Shown: positions 52,489-62,533, numbered from the stretch's first letter. The stretch: DNA of 64,000 nt from Aridibacter sp965216195 (GCA_965216195.1 OZ244151.1:2852001-2916000), one strand, 5' to 3'. Notes: generated by a model from the sequence alone, not told the origin. Translations and numbers: made by a program.

Positions 52489-52507
52489 CCATAATCTATA
52501 TTTATGG
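52489..52507. promoter_or_regulatory. Inverted repeat at the regulator's transcription start (candidate operator)
   Basis: CCATAA (52489-52494) and TTATGG (52502-52507) form an inverted repeat with a 7-nt spacer directly downstream of the -10. Its position suits an autorepression operator for the RpiR-type protein encoded next. Confidence 0.45.
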
Positions 52508-52593
52508 AGTTATACACCAAAGCAATTCAGATTTCAATCTTATTCCTTTGTGAGTCATTATTGTAAGACAAAGCAAAGGAGGAAAATATAAAG

Positions 52594-53469
52594 TTGAAAA
52601 CAAAGCAAAAAAAGATAGCCCCTCTAAAAGCGGGATGCCTGATTCGAATAAAAAGTGCTATGGAAAGCCTAAAGCCCGCTGAACGAGCGGTCGCGGAATT
52701 CGTATTGGAGAATCCGGAAGAGGCAATGCATATCTCTATTTCTGAGGCGTCGCAGCTTATTGGAGTAGGTGAATCGACAATAATTAGATTTTGTCGTTCG
52801 TTAAATTATAAAGGTTTTCAGGAATTCAAGTTGCGTCTTGCGCAGGATCTTGTCGAGCCAGTTAGCTATATTCACGAAAACGTTACTTTTGATGACACGA
52901 CAGATGATATCGCAAAGAAAGTTTATCAAACCAACCTAAAGGCGGTTGAAGACACGATGAAGGTGCTTGACCCCGAAATGATCGATGTAGCCGCGAAGTT
53001 TTTGGCTGAGGCGCGACGAATCGACATCTATGGGGTTGGTTTTTCTTTATTTACCGCTCACGATGCGAAGCTTAAGCTGGCTAGACTGGGTCGAATGGTT
53101 GATGCGTTTGGCGATTCGCATTTGCAGTCTATGGCAGCCGTCTCACTCCAAAAGGGTGATGTAGCTATCGGCATTTCCCATTCGGGAAGTACTAAAAATG
53201 TGGTTGATGCGCTTTCGTCGGCTCATGAAGGAGGTGCGGTTACGATTGCAATCACAAATTTCAGCCCTTCACCGATCACTAAAGTGGCGGATGTTGTTCT
53301 TCTAACGTCTGCACCCGAATCGGCATTTGGCGGAGAGGTTTTGGCATCGCGTATCGCACAATTATGCGTCGTCGATGTCTTGTCGGTGACCGTTGCAATT
53401 ACTTTGGGAGAAAGGAGTCTGGAGCTTATAGAAAAGACTTCGGAAGCCGTAAAGAAGAAACGTTATTGA
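52594..53469 (+). CDS. RpiR/MurR-family transcriptional regulator (HTH + SIS)
   Basis: A 291-residue regulator. Residues about 15-90 are an HTH_6 domain (SEASQLIGVGESTIIRFCRSLNYKGFQEFKL). Residues about 130-265 are a SIS sugar-phosphate-binding domain (RIDIYGVGFSLFTAHDAKLKL, GDVAIGISHSGSTKNVVDAL). RpiR proteins respond to phosphosugars or related catabolites. The start is TTG at 52594 with a strong AAAGGAGG site 11 nt upstream. It leads the receptor-transporter locus and likely controls it and the divergent aminotransferase gene. Confidence 0.93.
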   Translation: MKTKQKKIAPLKAGCLIRIKSAMESLKPAERAVAEFVLENPEEAMHISISEASQLIGVGESTIIRFCRSLNYKGFQEFKLRLAQDLVEPVSYIHENVTFDDTTDDIAKKVYQTNLKAVEDTMKVLDPEMIDVAAKFLAEARRIDIYGVGFSLFTAHDAKLKLARLGRMVDAFGDSHLQSMAAVSLQKGDVAIGISHSGSTKNVVDALSSAHEGGAVTIAITNFSPSPITKVADVVLLTSAPESAFGGEVLASRIAQLCVVDVLSVTVAITLGERSLELIEKTSEAVKKKRY

Positions 53470-53483
53470 AACTGAAACTTGAT

Positions 53484-53508
53484 CTTGATTCGAGCGGTCG
53501 TAATCAAG
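53484..53508. promoter_or_regulatory. Inverted repeat upstream of the TonB-dependent receptor
   Basis: CTTGATT (53484-53490) and AATCAAG (53502-53508) are perfect arms with an 11-nt loop in the 105-nt gap between regulator and receptor genes. It lacks an adjoining U-tract, so a regulator site or mRNA element is as likely as an attenuator. Confidence 0.4.
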
Positions 53509-53574
53509 TCGCCTTGAAAAAAAGTAACGGTTTCAATTTTTTTGACAATCTTTTAATTGAAGTGGAGGTCAATG

Positions 53575-56500
53575 ATGCGAAGCATTACTTTTAAGGTATT
53601 TCTTTCAGTTTTTACGATTACTTTATTTACACTGGTTGGATTTGGTCAAACCGAGAAAGGTTCAATATCCGGGACAGTTGTAGATGAAAGCGGAGCGGTG
53701 ATTCCCGGAGCCACGGTTACCGTAACAAATTTGGGCAACCAGACATCCCAAACCTTTACGACAAATAGTCAAGGTGTTTACAACGCCCCGTTTCTAGTTC
53801 CAGGCTCCTATAAAGTTTCCGCTTCGGCTTCCGGATTTTCTACTGGCGTAGTAAATGAAGTTGTGGTCTCTGTTGGTAACGCCACGCGAGCTAACGTAAG
53901 TTTAAAACCCGGCAGTGTAAGCGAAACCGTTGAAGTTAACAATGCAACTCCATTAATTCAAACCGAAAACGCATCCGTAGGGCAGGTCATTACAGCGGAA
54001 CAACTTGCAAATACACCTTCAAACGGTAGGAACATTTATGAGTTTTTGACTTTAGACTCCACTACAGTAAACGGACCGACGGGCAATGCGGAAGCGTTTC
54101 GTGTAGAAAGTGGAGGCTCATTTTCGGTTTCCGGTACACGACCGTCTTCAGTTACATACAAGATCGATGGTCAGGCAAATAACGACCCGACGTTTGGCAC
54201 GCCGTCAATTACGCCAGCAGTTGATTCCGTTAAAGAGTTTCAACTTGTTAACAATGCTTATTCAGCGGAGTTTGAAGGAATAACGCAGGTCAATATTGCT
54301 TCAAAAACGGGTACGAGCGGCTTTCACGGGTCAGTTTATGACTATGTGCAAAACGATTTCTTCCAGCCGAGAAACCCGCGAAGACCTTTGGACAGCAGTG
54401 GAAAACCCGGAAAAAATAGACGGCGATTTAATCAATTTGGCGGCACTATAGGCGGACCAATGTGGTTTCCAAATTTTGGGGAAGGAGGTCCGATCGTTGA
54501 CAAGGATAATACTTTCTTTTTCTTTAGCTATGAGGGGAAGCGTAATAATCTAGCTACTGTAGGCTTCTACCGCGTTTTAACTCAGGCAGAACGTTCCGGA
54601 GATCTGTCTTCTTATTTAGGAGGATGCATTATGAGCGGCGGCAATCCTGTTCCTCTTCTCAATCCAAATGGAACACCATCCGGCAATTGTGTCCGGGAAG
54701 GTCAAATATTTGACCCGCAAACTACTACCGCCAATCCGGCATTTAATGCAAATATACCGGAATCTCCCTTTAATCCTAGGTTTATTCGCCAACCCTTCTC
54801 AAACAACCAAATTCCCTCAAATAGAATTAATCCTAATATCACGGGAATAATCAACGTACAACAGGAAGCTCCAAATTTCCAAAGCAACTCAGTAGAGTCG
54901 AATTTTACCGGTGTTTCTGGAAACGACTTTCAGAACAATCAATGGTCGATACGCATAGATCATAATCCAACGGAAGACGATTCTGTCTATGGAAGATACA
55001 CTTGGCAGGACAACACAAGATTGATTGAGCAAGTGCTGCAATATCGAAAACGAGATATTGACGGGAAAGGAAAAGTGTTTAATTCCGCTTGGACTCACCT
55101 ATTTAACCAATCAATGGTTAATGAATTCAGATTTGGTTATATTTCCGGTGAATACGGAATTACCGTTCCGGAGGTCGACCCAACACAGTTTGGAATCTTC
55201 AATACGAATAAGACGATAAACACCTTGCCCGGATTTCATTTGACTGCCGGCAGTGATCTCCATTATGGAGGTTACACGGCTTCGATTCTTACGACCTTTC
55301 AGGAAACATTTCAAGTTGCTGATAATTTCTCGGTAAATCTGGGTAAACACAATCTCAAGATGGGTGGGAAAGTTGATTTTAACGATTTTGTTCGCGGAAG
55401 TTTCACCCAATCAAACGGAAGACTCTTTTTTAACGGCTCGTTTAGCGTAGGCAATAGTGGGGTTGTTCCTAACGCGTCGCGACCAAACTCGATTGCCGAC
55501 TTTCTTTTGGGCAATGTTAGCAGTCAAAGTTTGAATTTTCCCGCAAATGCAGAAATTACTAATTTCCCGTGGGCTGTATATTTTCTAGACGATTGGAAAA
55601 TATCACCGCGCGTAACATTAAATCTCGGTCTTCGCTACGAGTATCACATGCCTTGGAAGGAAAAAAACTTGGGCGGGCGAGTGACGGATGTCGAAAATGG
55701 AGTCGTGCGCGTGGTCGACCCTGCGGTTGCGGCGGCGGCCAATAGTCCGCTGATTGAGTGTTGTGCACCGAGGAGGGCGGTTGAAGCCGACAAGAATGAT
55801 TTTGCGCCCAGGATCGGTATTGCAATTCAGCCCTTTAAGAATGACAGTATGGTGATTCGGGGCGGTTACGGAGTTTTTTATCAGGACACTTCGCAATATT
55901 TCCACTGGGGACACTACATTCCTTCCATCGGTCGTCCGATCTTTTCTCCGGTTCTGAGCAATTTTACAACTCCATCCGCGAGCTTCCCTGATCCGTATCC
56001 CGTTTCGCAGATTTCGCCATCTACCGGAAGCGGAATTTTTGTTGGCATACCAAACGGCGTGAATCCGGCGGCTCTAAATAATCAGCCGGTTGTAAGCGGG
56101 TCTGGACTAGGTAATTATTCTACGCCCGAATCTCATCAATGGAGTGTTGGAATTCAGCGTGAGTTGTGGAACGAGATGGTAATCGACGCAAGTTACAAAG
56201 GAAACTTTTCCAAGAACCTGCCGCTTCAGAGATACTTCAATCAACCGGATTTTAGCCGGACAAGGCGCGATTTCATGAGCTTGGACCCTGCGGCTAACCC
56301 TTATTTAAGGACACCGTATTCGGCTTTTACCTACAACTCAAACATTGTCGATAATGTGTTGGAATCGGATTACTGGGCGACAACCGTTAAACTCGAGCGA
56401 CGCTTTAAAGATGGTTTTGCTTTTCTATCGACTTACACGCTTTCTGAAGCAAAGGATCAAGGAGCTGAGGTTTTCACGATCAATTCAAATTTTGCATTGA

Positions 56501-57150
56501 TAGCAGACAATAGAAATCTTGAATACAATCGTGGTCCGTCAGTCTTTGATGTACGCCATCGATGGGTTACAAGTAGTACATATGAGCTGCCGTTTGGAAA
56601 GGGGAAACCATTTCTGAATTATGGTGGAGCGGCGAATCTACTGTTTGGCGGTTGGCGGCTGTCCGGAATTTTCACACTACAATCTGGCATGCCGTTTTCG
56701 ATATATGGTCGCGGTGTCAATGGCAATACGGGGCTTATTACTGCTGAATACGGCGACCGTGGTTCTGTTGAACCATATCTTACAGGGTCTGCTTGGAAAG
56801 CTGCGCTTGATGCTTGGAGAAATGGTGACCGGCTATATATTGTTCAGCCCGGTGCGATTGATCTTGATTATGACGCTCCCGGAAATCTTGGTCGAAACGC
56901 GTTTCGATCGCCGTACGGTCGAAGGCTGGATCTTTCACTATCTAAAAGAATACCGATTAGGGAAAGGATGAGATTTGATCTACGACTGGACGTTTTTGAC
57001 GTTACGCGGGAAATCCTGCATAAACTAAATATTGTGAGATCAATTTCCAGCAACAACACACTGTTCAGATCTACAAGGGGAAGTCTCCCTGGCAGAGATA
57101 TTTTCTTTGTAGAACACGTTGTTCAGCTTAGCGGTAGATTCACTTTTTAG
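53575..57150 (+). CDS. TonB-dependent receptor with carboxypeptidase-regulatory-like N-domain (Oar-like)
   Basis: A 1191-residue outer-membrane transporter. After a signal peptide (about 1-25) comes a CarboxypepD_reg domain (GSISGTVVDESGAVIPGATVTV), a plug region (VGQVITAEQLANTPSNGRNIYEFL, YKIDGQANNDPTFG), then a long beta-barrel with alternating aromatic strands and a final strand ending in F (VQLSGRFTF). The architecture is that of Acidobacteria/Oar-type receptors and SusC relatives. ATG 53575 (or 53572) fits the GGAGG site; an upstream TTG at 53557 would precede it. Substrate unknown, probably an oligomer or glycan-derived compound. Confidence 0.92.
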   Translation: MRSITFKVFLSVFTITLFTLVGFGQTEKGSISGTVVDESGAVIPGATVTVTNLGNQTSQTFTTNSQGVYNAPFLVPGSYKVSASASGFSTGVVNEVVVSVGNATRANVSLKPGSVSETVEVNNATPLIQTENASVGQVITAEQLANTPSNGRNIYEFLTLDSTTVNGPTGNAEAFRVESGGSFSVSGTRPSSVTYKIDGQANNDPTFGTPSITPAVDSVKEFQLVNNAYSAEFEGITQVNIASKTGTSGFHGSVYDYVQNDFFQPRNPRRPLDSSGKPGKNRRRFNQFGGTIGGPMWFPNFGEGGPIVDKDNTFFFFSYEGKRNNLATVGFYRVLTQAERSGDLSSYLGGCIMSGGNPVPLLNPNGTPSGNCVREGQIFDPQTTTANPAFNANIPESPFNPRFIRQPFSNNQIPSNRINPNITGIINVQQEAPNFQSNSVESNFTGVSGNDFQNNQWSIRIDHNPTEDDSVYGRYTWQDNTRLIEQVLQYRKRDIDGKGKVFNSAWTHLFNQSMVNEFRFGYISGEYGITVPEVDPTQFGIFNTNKTINTLPGFHLTAGSDLHYGGYTASILTTFQETFQVADNFSVNLGKHNLKMGGKVDFNDFVRGSFTQSNGRLFFNGSFSVGNSGVVPNASRPNSIADFLLGNVSSQSLNFPANAEITNFPWAVYFLDDWKISPRVTLNLGLRYEYHMPWKEKNLGGRVTDVENGVVRVVDPAVAAAANSPLIECCAPRRAVEADKNDFAPRIGIAIQPFKNDSMVIRGGYGVFYQDTSQYFHWGHYIPSIGRPIFSPVLSNFTTPSASFPDPYPVSQISPSTGSGIFVGIPNGVNPAALNNQPVVSGSGLGNYSTPESHQWSVGIQRELWNEMVIDASYKGNFSKNLPLQRYFNQPDFSRTRRDFMSLDPAANPYLRTPYSAFTYNSNIVDNVLESDYWATTVKLERRFKDGFAFLSTYTLSEAKDQGAEVFTINSNFALIADNRNLEYNRGPSVFDVRHRWVTSSTYELPFGKGKPFLNYGGAANLLFGGWRLSGIFTLQSGMPFSIYGRGVNGNTGLITAEYGDRGSVEPYLTGSAWKAALDAWRNGDRLYIVQPGAIDLDYDAPGNLGRNAFRSPYGRRLDLSLSKRIPIRERMRFDLRLDVFDVTREILHKLNIVRSISSNNTLFRSTRGSLPGRDIFFVEHVVQLSGRFTF

Positions 57151-57158
57151 ACCCTTTC

Positions 57159-57205
57159 GGCAGAGATGAACTCACGGCTTGAAGGCACATCTCTGCCGGG
57201 TTTTT
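57159..57205 (+). terminator. Terminator after TonB-dependent receptor
   Basis: A perfect 10-bp stem (GGCAGAGATG 57159-57168, CATCTCTGCC 57188-57197), extended by an ACCC/GGGT pairing, followed by TTTTT. It ends the receptor transcript about 90 nt before the next start. Confidence 0.88.
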
Positions 57206-57293
57206 CATTTACGCAAGAAGGTCCTTGAGAAATCTGAAAAGTACCGCACTATATCTATTTCACAGAAAGGAGTTAATATCTAGTGGAGTTCCT

Positions 57294-58628
57294 ATGTTGA
57301 AAGTTGGTTTCGGCAAAGTTTGTATAACACCTCCAATCGGAGCACCTCTTGCCGGTTTTGCAGCCCGCAAAGGAAATTGCGAGGGTGTTCACGATGATCT
57401 ATATTCCCGTACCCTAGTAATTGAAAACGAAAAAAAACCAATTGCACTTATTAGTCTTGAGATTTTGGCAGTTTCGGAAAACTTCGTTAAACGTGTCAGG
57501 GAAAATATTACTAAGCGCACCGGTATAGAAAAAGATGCCATATTGATAGCCTCGACTCATACGCATGCAGGACCTGTTACTATAACAACTTTTTTCAATC
57601 CCGGGGAAGTTCTTAATGAGCGCTACATAGACTCTCTTGCCGAAGCAGTAGAAAAAAGCGCGGTTGATGCTTGGGAGAATAGGTTTTCTGCGCGCGTCGG
57701 GGTTGGCAGCGGTCGGGTTGAAGGAATCGGCGTCAATCGCCGAAGCCGTACAAAAGAACCTGTAGATAAGGAAATCGGCATTATTAAGGTCGAGGACGAG
57801 AGTGGAAAACTGAGAGCGGTTGCAATTAATTATGCTTGTCACCCAACCGTTCTCGGGTCGGACAACTTGCTGACAACCGGAGATTTTCCAGCGTTTGCTA
57901 TTGAAAAACTTGAAGAGGAAATCGGCAAAGGTGGATTTGCAATGTTTTTCAACGGCACGCAGGGCAATATAAGTATGGGACACTCGTCAGAACTCAGTGC
58001 TATTGGAGTTATCACGCCGGGACGGACTTTTGAACACGCCGAAGAGCTGGGCTATAAGCTTGCGGGAGCCGCTCTTAAGGCACTGGAAGATATTCCCGCG
58101 CACGCGTCTCAGAATATCGAAGCAATAGTTTCCAGCGTGGATTTTCCGGTTAAGGACTTGCCGGAGCCCGAAGACGCGCAGCTTACTTTGCAGACACTGG
58201 AAAAGAAGCTGGCACAGTTTTCGGAAAATGAGAAGACATCCGATGCATTTCTTGCTACGAAATCAGAGCATTTGTACGCTTTGATTACCAATTACTATGC
58301 ACGTGAAACTGCCGCCCTTTCGGATGGACTCCTTTCTACAGAATTGCAGGCGATCCGAATTGGTGATGCGATGTTTTTAGCGATTCCCGCCGAGGTTTTT
58401 GTGGAAATTGGGATGGATATTAAACGCTACGCGCAACAAAAAACGTTTATCATTGGCATCGCCAATGGTTACATAGGTTATATGCCCACGAAATCGGCGT
58501 ACAAAGAAAACGGATATGAAGTTGTTTCTTCGAAACTTTCGCCTGAATCGGAATCTTTACTTCATGAGGAAGTTTCAAAATGTGAAAAACGGGTTTTTAG
58601 TCAGACGGCTGAAACCGTTTCTTCCTAG
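57294..58628 (+). CDS. Neutral ceramidase N-domain-like hydrolase without evident signal peptide
   Basis: A 444-residue protein of the neutral/alkaline ceramidase N-terminal family (zinc amidase fold). Zinc-ligand motif H89-T-H91-A-G-P and a later NYACHPTVLG match the family, as do GFGKVCITPPIGAPLAGF and FFNGTQGNIS. True ceramidases are about 650-700 residues with a signal peptide and a C-terminal Ig domain; both are missing. ATG 57294 with GGAG 5 nt upstream is chosen over 57225. In this locus it more likely hydrolyses an amide or ester in a sugar-type compound, in the cytoplasm. Confidence 0.82.
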   Translation: MLKVGFGKVCITPPIGAPLAGFAARKGNCEGVHDDLYSRTLVIENEKKPIALISLEILAVSENFVKRVRENITKRTGIEKDAILIASTHTHAGPVTITTFFNPGEVLNERYIDSLAEAVEKSAVDAWENRFSARVGVGSGRVEGIGVNRRSRTKEPVDKEIGIIKVEDESGKLRAVAINYACHPTVLGSDNLLTTGDFPAFAIEKLEEEIGKGGFAMFFNGTQGNISMGHSSELSAIGVITPGRTFEHAEELGYKLAGAALKALEDIPAHASQNIEAIVSSVDFPVKDLPEPEDAQLTLQTLEKKLAQFSENEKTSDAFLATKSEHLYALITNYYARETAALSDGLLSTELQAIRIGDAMFLAIPAEVFVEIGMDIKRYAQQKTFIIGIANGYIGYMPTKSAYKENGYEVVSSKLSPESESLLHEEVSKCEKRVFSQTAETVSS

Positions 58629-58648
58629 AGTTCTGGTAGGCTTTATAC

Positions 58649-59701
58649 ATGTCGAAAGAAAAAGTAAAAATCGGAGTGATCGGATTGGGAATAATGGGCG
58701 AGCAATATACACGCATATATCAAGCCCATCCGCTCGCGGAAGTCACCGCCGTTTGCAATCGGACTCAAACTCGCCTTCATAAAATTGGCGATAAATATGA
58801 AGTCGAAACTCGTTATATAAATTACGAAGATTTATTAAACGATAAATCGGTTGATGCAGTTTGTATCGCCACACCTGATTTTGCACACTTTGAGCCGGTC
58901 AAAGCGGCGCTTGAGGCTGGAAAACACATCTTGTGCGAAAAGCCTTTTACAACTGAACTCGCCGAAGCCGATGAGCTTTTGAATTTAAGCCGCAGTCGTC
59001 CCCATCAAAAGTTGCAGGTCGCCTACAATCATCGCTGGCTGGCTTCTTATCATCATGGTTTTGCGAGCATAAAAAACGGCGACATCGGAAAACCCATCGC
59101 AGGATTTGCCCGAAAAAATGACACTATTTGGGTGGCGACCGAGATGATAAATTGGGCTGATAAAACCACGCCGACACATTTTCTCGGAGCACACGACATT
59201 GATCTGATACGTTGGCTTTTTGGCAGCGAACCCGTAGAAGTTCGCGCCTACGGTGCAAAAGGAGTTCTTCAGGAAAAAGGTGTTGACACATATGATCTGA
59301 TTCAGGCACAAGTCAAATTTAAAAACGGTGCTTTTGCGACAATCGAATCGGCTTGGATTTATCCGAATGTTTTTCCAACAATTGTCGATTCATTTGTTGA
59401 GGTTGTCGGAAGTGAGGGACATATTCATTTCGACCGCAAACGCGAATCAATCGAGATGAGCACACAAAAACAGTTCACATATCCGAAAGTGTTTTTAACG
59501 GTTGATATTTTCGGCAAACTTCGAGGTGCGTTCGTCGAATGTCTTTCGGATTTTCTGGATGCGATCTTAAATAATACTGAGCCTAAGGTCACAGCTTTTG
59601 ACGGAAGACAGGTGACTGCGGTTTTGGATGCAGTGTCGCGTTCACTTGTCTCGGGAAAAACGGAAATTGTCACCCAAACTTCGATGTCACAAAAGCAATA
59701 A
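58649..59701 (+). CDS. Gfo/Idh/MocA-family NAD(P)-dependent oxidoreductase
   Basis: A 350-residue dehydrogenase of the glucose-fructose oxidoreductase / inositol dehydrogenase family. The Rossmann motif is GVIGLGIMGEQY (9-20); the catalytic-site E-K-P is CEKPF with K98; a later HFLGAHDIDLIRWLFG supplies the family D-x-x-H-type catalytic region. It would oxidise a sugar, inositol or sugar acid. It follows the ceramidase-like gene by 20 nt and precedes a sodium/solute symporter. Confidence 0.92.
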   Translation: MSKEKVKIGVIGLGIMGEQYTRIYQAHPLAEVTAVCNRTQTRLHKIGDKYEVETRYINYEDLLNDKSVDAVCIATPDFAHFEPVKAALEAGKHILCEKPFTTELAEADELLNLSRSRPHQKLQVAYNHRWLASYHHGFASIKNGDIGKPIAGFARKNDTIWVATEMINWADKTTPTHFLGAHDIDLIRWLFGSEPVEVRAYGAKGVLQEKGVDTYDLIQAQVKFKNGAFATIESAWIYPNVFPTIVDSFVEVVGSEGHIHFDRKRESIEMSTQKQFTYPKVFLTVDIFGKLRGAFVECLSDFLDAILNNTEPKVTAFDGRQVTAVLDAVSRSLVSGKTEIVTQTSMSQKQ

Positions 59702-59818
59702 AAGAATTTTTTAGCAAAGAACAAAATTTGCTACTTGAATAGAGTATAAAACTCTCCTGAAGACAACTGACAAAAGCATTTTTAGGCAGCTTCTGGATGA
59801 ATTTTACATAGGAGAATT

Positions 59819-61603
59819 ATGCCTCAGGGACTCCAATTAGCAGACCACATTATTATCGTCGGATATTTTCTTTTGCTGACGCTGATCGGCGTTTATTTTT
59901 GGCAAAAGATGAAGCACGTCCGCGATTTTTTTACGGGCGGCAATGGAATCCCTTGGTGGCTCGCGGGGGTTTCGTTTTATCTGACGGGATTTAGCGCATT
60001 TTCATTTGTGGCTTATTCCGAAATGGCATATCGCTTCGGATTCGTTGCGGTTACGCTTGCCTGGAGCGCGGCGGTAGCGATGTTTATCGGAACGATCTTT
60101 TTGGCGGGACGTTGGCGGCGCTCTCGAATCGTCAGTCCGGTTGAATTTCTTGAAGAACGCTACAGCAAACACATCCGGCAAATTTTAGCTTGGGCGGGCA
60201 TTCCGCTCAAAGTCATTGATGACGGCTTGAAGATTTATGCGACCGGCGTTTTCGTCTCCGTCGGGCTTGGTTACGATTTAAAAACGAGCATTATCGGGAG
60301 CGGTCTGGTGATGCTGCTCTACACCTTTATGGGCGGTTTGTGGGCTGTCATTATCACAGATTTTGTACAGTTTATTATTTTGACGCTCGGAGTGATCGTA
60401 CTTTTTCCGCTGGTTTTTTCACAATTTGATTCCGTAAACGCGTTTACTCGATCAATGCCGGGCGGTTTTTTATCGCCTATAAATGAGCCGTTCTCGTGGA
60501 TTTATATCTTCGCGTTTTATCTGTTGATCGCTTTAAGTTACAACGGCAATTGGGCTTATGCACAAAGGTTTTACAGCGTTGCGGACGAACGCGAGGCGAA
60601 AAAAGCGGGTTATTTCGGCGGGATCTTGATGGTAATCGGTCCGCCACTTTTTATTTTGCCCGCAATTGCAGCACACAGCCTGATGCCGGAGTTAATGATT
60701 CCACCGAATTCGCCGCAATATACGTATGCCGCTCTTTCCTTAAAATATCTTCCCGTCGGCTTGATGGGATTGATGATCGCAGCGATGTTTTCCGCCACGA
60801 TGTCAACTTTAAGTAGCGATTACAACGTGATGGCGAGCGTCATTACGGAAGACATCTACCGCAGACTTTTCGACGAAAATGCAAGCCAGAAACGGCTCGT
60901 CATAGTTGGGCGTATAGCCACGCTCATTATCGGAATTCTGACCATCGGAATTGGCATCATTCTTGTGTCGTCGGCACAAAAAGGCTTATTTCAAGTGATG
61001 GTTACAGTTTTTGGTTTATTTGTCGGACCGATGCTGATACCAATGCTCGCTGGCTTGCTCATTCGGAAAATTACTTGGCGCGGAGCAGCCGCAGGGATTG
61101 TTGCGGGATTTATCTCGGGTGTGAGCCTTTATCTTTACAAAACCTTTTATCTCGTGGGAAATCCGGATATTGACGCAAATTGGACTCGCTACAATTTCGA
61201 AGCTATTACGATTTTGACAAACTTTACTGTAACAATTGCCGCGATCGTTATAACAACTGCTCTTGAAAAACGGACGGAAGAAGATGAGGCGAAAATTGAC
61301 AAATTTTTTGCCAAATTATCCACTCCGATTGATGTGCGAAAAACTCACGCTAAATCGACGGGAGAAATTATTTCGCCATTCAAAATCATCAGTTGGGTAA
61401 CTACTGGAACAGCCTTAATGCTGGTGATTGCCAGTTTTACGCAGTCTGCCGGTGTTGGACGTTACATAAACTTAGGTTCGGGAATTACGCTTCTCATCCT
61501 GAGTGCCGGACTTTACCAGCTTCATCGAAAATTTATGCAAGGAGCCAATGCAGAAAGAGGAAATAGAACCGCAACATCCGATGATGAAATTAGTCGAACA
61601 TAA
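59819..61603 (+). CDS. Sodium:solute symporter (SSS family), first copy
   Basis: A 594-residue membrane transporter with about 13-14 helices. Family signs are the N-terminal FTGGNGIPWWLAGVSFYLTGFSAFSF, GGLWAVIITDFVQF, and GLMIAAMFSATMSTLSSDYN. A 50-residue cytosolic charged loop (about 480-520) precedes the last helices. It would import a sugar, sialic-acid-like or organic-acid solute with Na+. AGGAG precedes the ATG. The 117-nt gap before it contains a TAGCAAA/TTTGCTA hairpin at 59712-59733 but no strong terminator. Confidence 0.93.
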   Translation: MPQGLQLADHIIIVGYFLLLTLIGVYFWQKMKHVRDFFTGGNGIPWWLAGVSFYLTGFSAFSFVAYSEMAYRFGFVAVTLAWSAAVAMFIGTIFLAGRWRRSRIVSPVEFLEERYSKHIRQILAWAGIPLKVIDDGLKIYATGVFVSVGLGYDLKTSIIGSGLVMLLYTFMGGLWAVIITDFVQFIILTLGVIVLFPLVFSQFDSVNAFTRSMPGGFLSPINEPFSWIYIFAFYLLIALSYNGNWAYAQRFYSVADEREAKKAGYFGGILMVIGPPLFILPAIAAHSLMPELMIPPNSPQYTYAALSLKYLPVGLMGLMIAAMFSATMSTLSSDYNVMASVITEDIYRRLFDENASQKRLVIVGRIATLIIGILTIGIGIILVSSAQKGLFQVMVTVFGLFVGPMLIPMLAGLLIRKITWRGAAAGIVAGFISGVSLYLYKTFYLVGNPDIDANWTRYNFEAITILTNFTVTIAAIVITTALEKRTEEDEAKIDKFFAKLSTPIDVRKTHAKSTGEIISPFKIISWVTTGTALMLVIASFTQSAGVGRYINLGSGITLLILSAGLYQLHRKFMQGANAERGNRTATSDDEISRT

Positions 61604-61612
61604 AAAGTTTTT

Positions 61613-62533
61613 ATGAAATTAGCCGCATTCAAAATTAAAGGACAAGCGCGAATCGGCATTCTGTCTACAGAGTTTGAGAACAAGATTTTCGACATCTCGG
61701 ATTTTGCGGACGACATTGTTGAGTTAATTGAAAAAACGGAGAATGTCCGGCAAAACCTTGAAAATTTAGATGAGCAAATTGTAAGAGGTAAATCGTTGAA
61801 AAAAGATTTGATTGGTTTGGAAAATGTTTCACTTTTACCTCCTATAAAGCGTCCGGGAAAAATCATTTGTCTGGCGGGAAATTACCGAAAACACATTACC
61901 GAAAGCGGCTATATTGAACCAAAACAGGATGCGAATTTCACGCAGCAGCTTTTCCTCAAACCTTCAACTTCGCTTATCGGCGATGGCGAAGTAATCGAAC
62001 TCGGCAGACAAAATGTAAAAGTCGGCTGGGAAACCGAACTTGCCGTCATCATCGGAAAACGCGGCAAAAACATTACGATAGAAAACGCTTCGGAACATAT
62101 TTTCGGCTACACAATCTTAAATGACATTTCCGAACGTGGACTTAATTCCCGGATCGAAAACAGACATCTGCGCGAAATGGACGGTTTTTGCGACTGGCTC
62201 GCCGGGAAATGGTTTGACGGCTTTGCTCCGTGCGGTCCCTGGATCGTTACAAAAGACGAAATTAATGATCCGCATGATCTGGAAATCAAATTTTATCTAA
62301 ACGGAGAAATGTGGCAGAACGGTAACACGAGCGAAATGATCTTCGATATTCCCCGGCAGATCGCCTACTGCTCTTCGATCATGACGCTCGAACCTGGCGA
62401 TATTATTTCAACCGGAACACCCGCCGGAGCAGGGCTTGGAGAAAAAGAGACGACGCTTGCCGACGGCGACGAACTGATAAGTGAAATCGAGGGACTAGGC
62501 AAGCTGAAAAATTATGTGAGGTGGACGAATTGA
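61613..62533 (+). CDS. Fumarylacetoacetate hydrolase family protein
   Basis: A 306-residue FAH-family enzyme with the N-terminal cap and the catalytic barrel: IICLAGNYRKHITES, VIGKRGKNI preceded by GWETELAVI (metal-binding E-x-E style), FGYTILNDISERG, and CPCGPWIV-like FAPCGPWIVTKDEI with EPGDIISTGTPAGAG. Such enzymes cleave C-C bonds or hydrate 2-keto-3-deoxy- or diketo-deoxy sugar acids. In this sugar-type locus it suggests the end of an oxidative pathway. It starts 9 nt after the symporter; its stop overlaps the next start (TTGA). Confidence 0.9.
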   Translation: MKLAAFKIKGQARIGILSTEFENKIFDISDFADDIVELIEKTENVRQNLENLDEQIVRGKSLKKDLIGLENVSLLPPIKRPGKIICLAGNYRKHITESGYIEPKQDANFTQQLFLKPSTSLIGDGEVIELGRQNVKVGWETELAVIIGKRGKNITIENASEHIFGYTILNDISERGLNSRIENRHLREMDGFCDWLAGKWFDGFAPCGPWIVTKDEINDPHDLEIKFYLNGEMWQNGNTSEMIFDIPRQIAYCSSIMTLEPGDIISTGTPAGAGLGEKETTLADGDELISEIEGLGKLKNYVRWTN

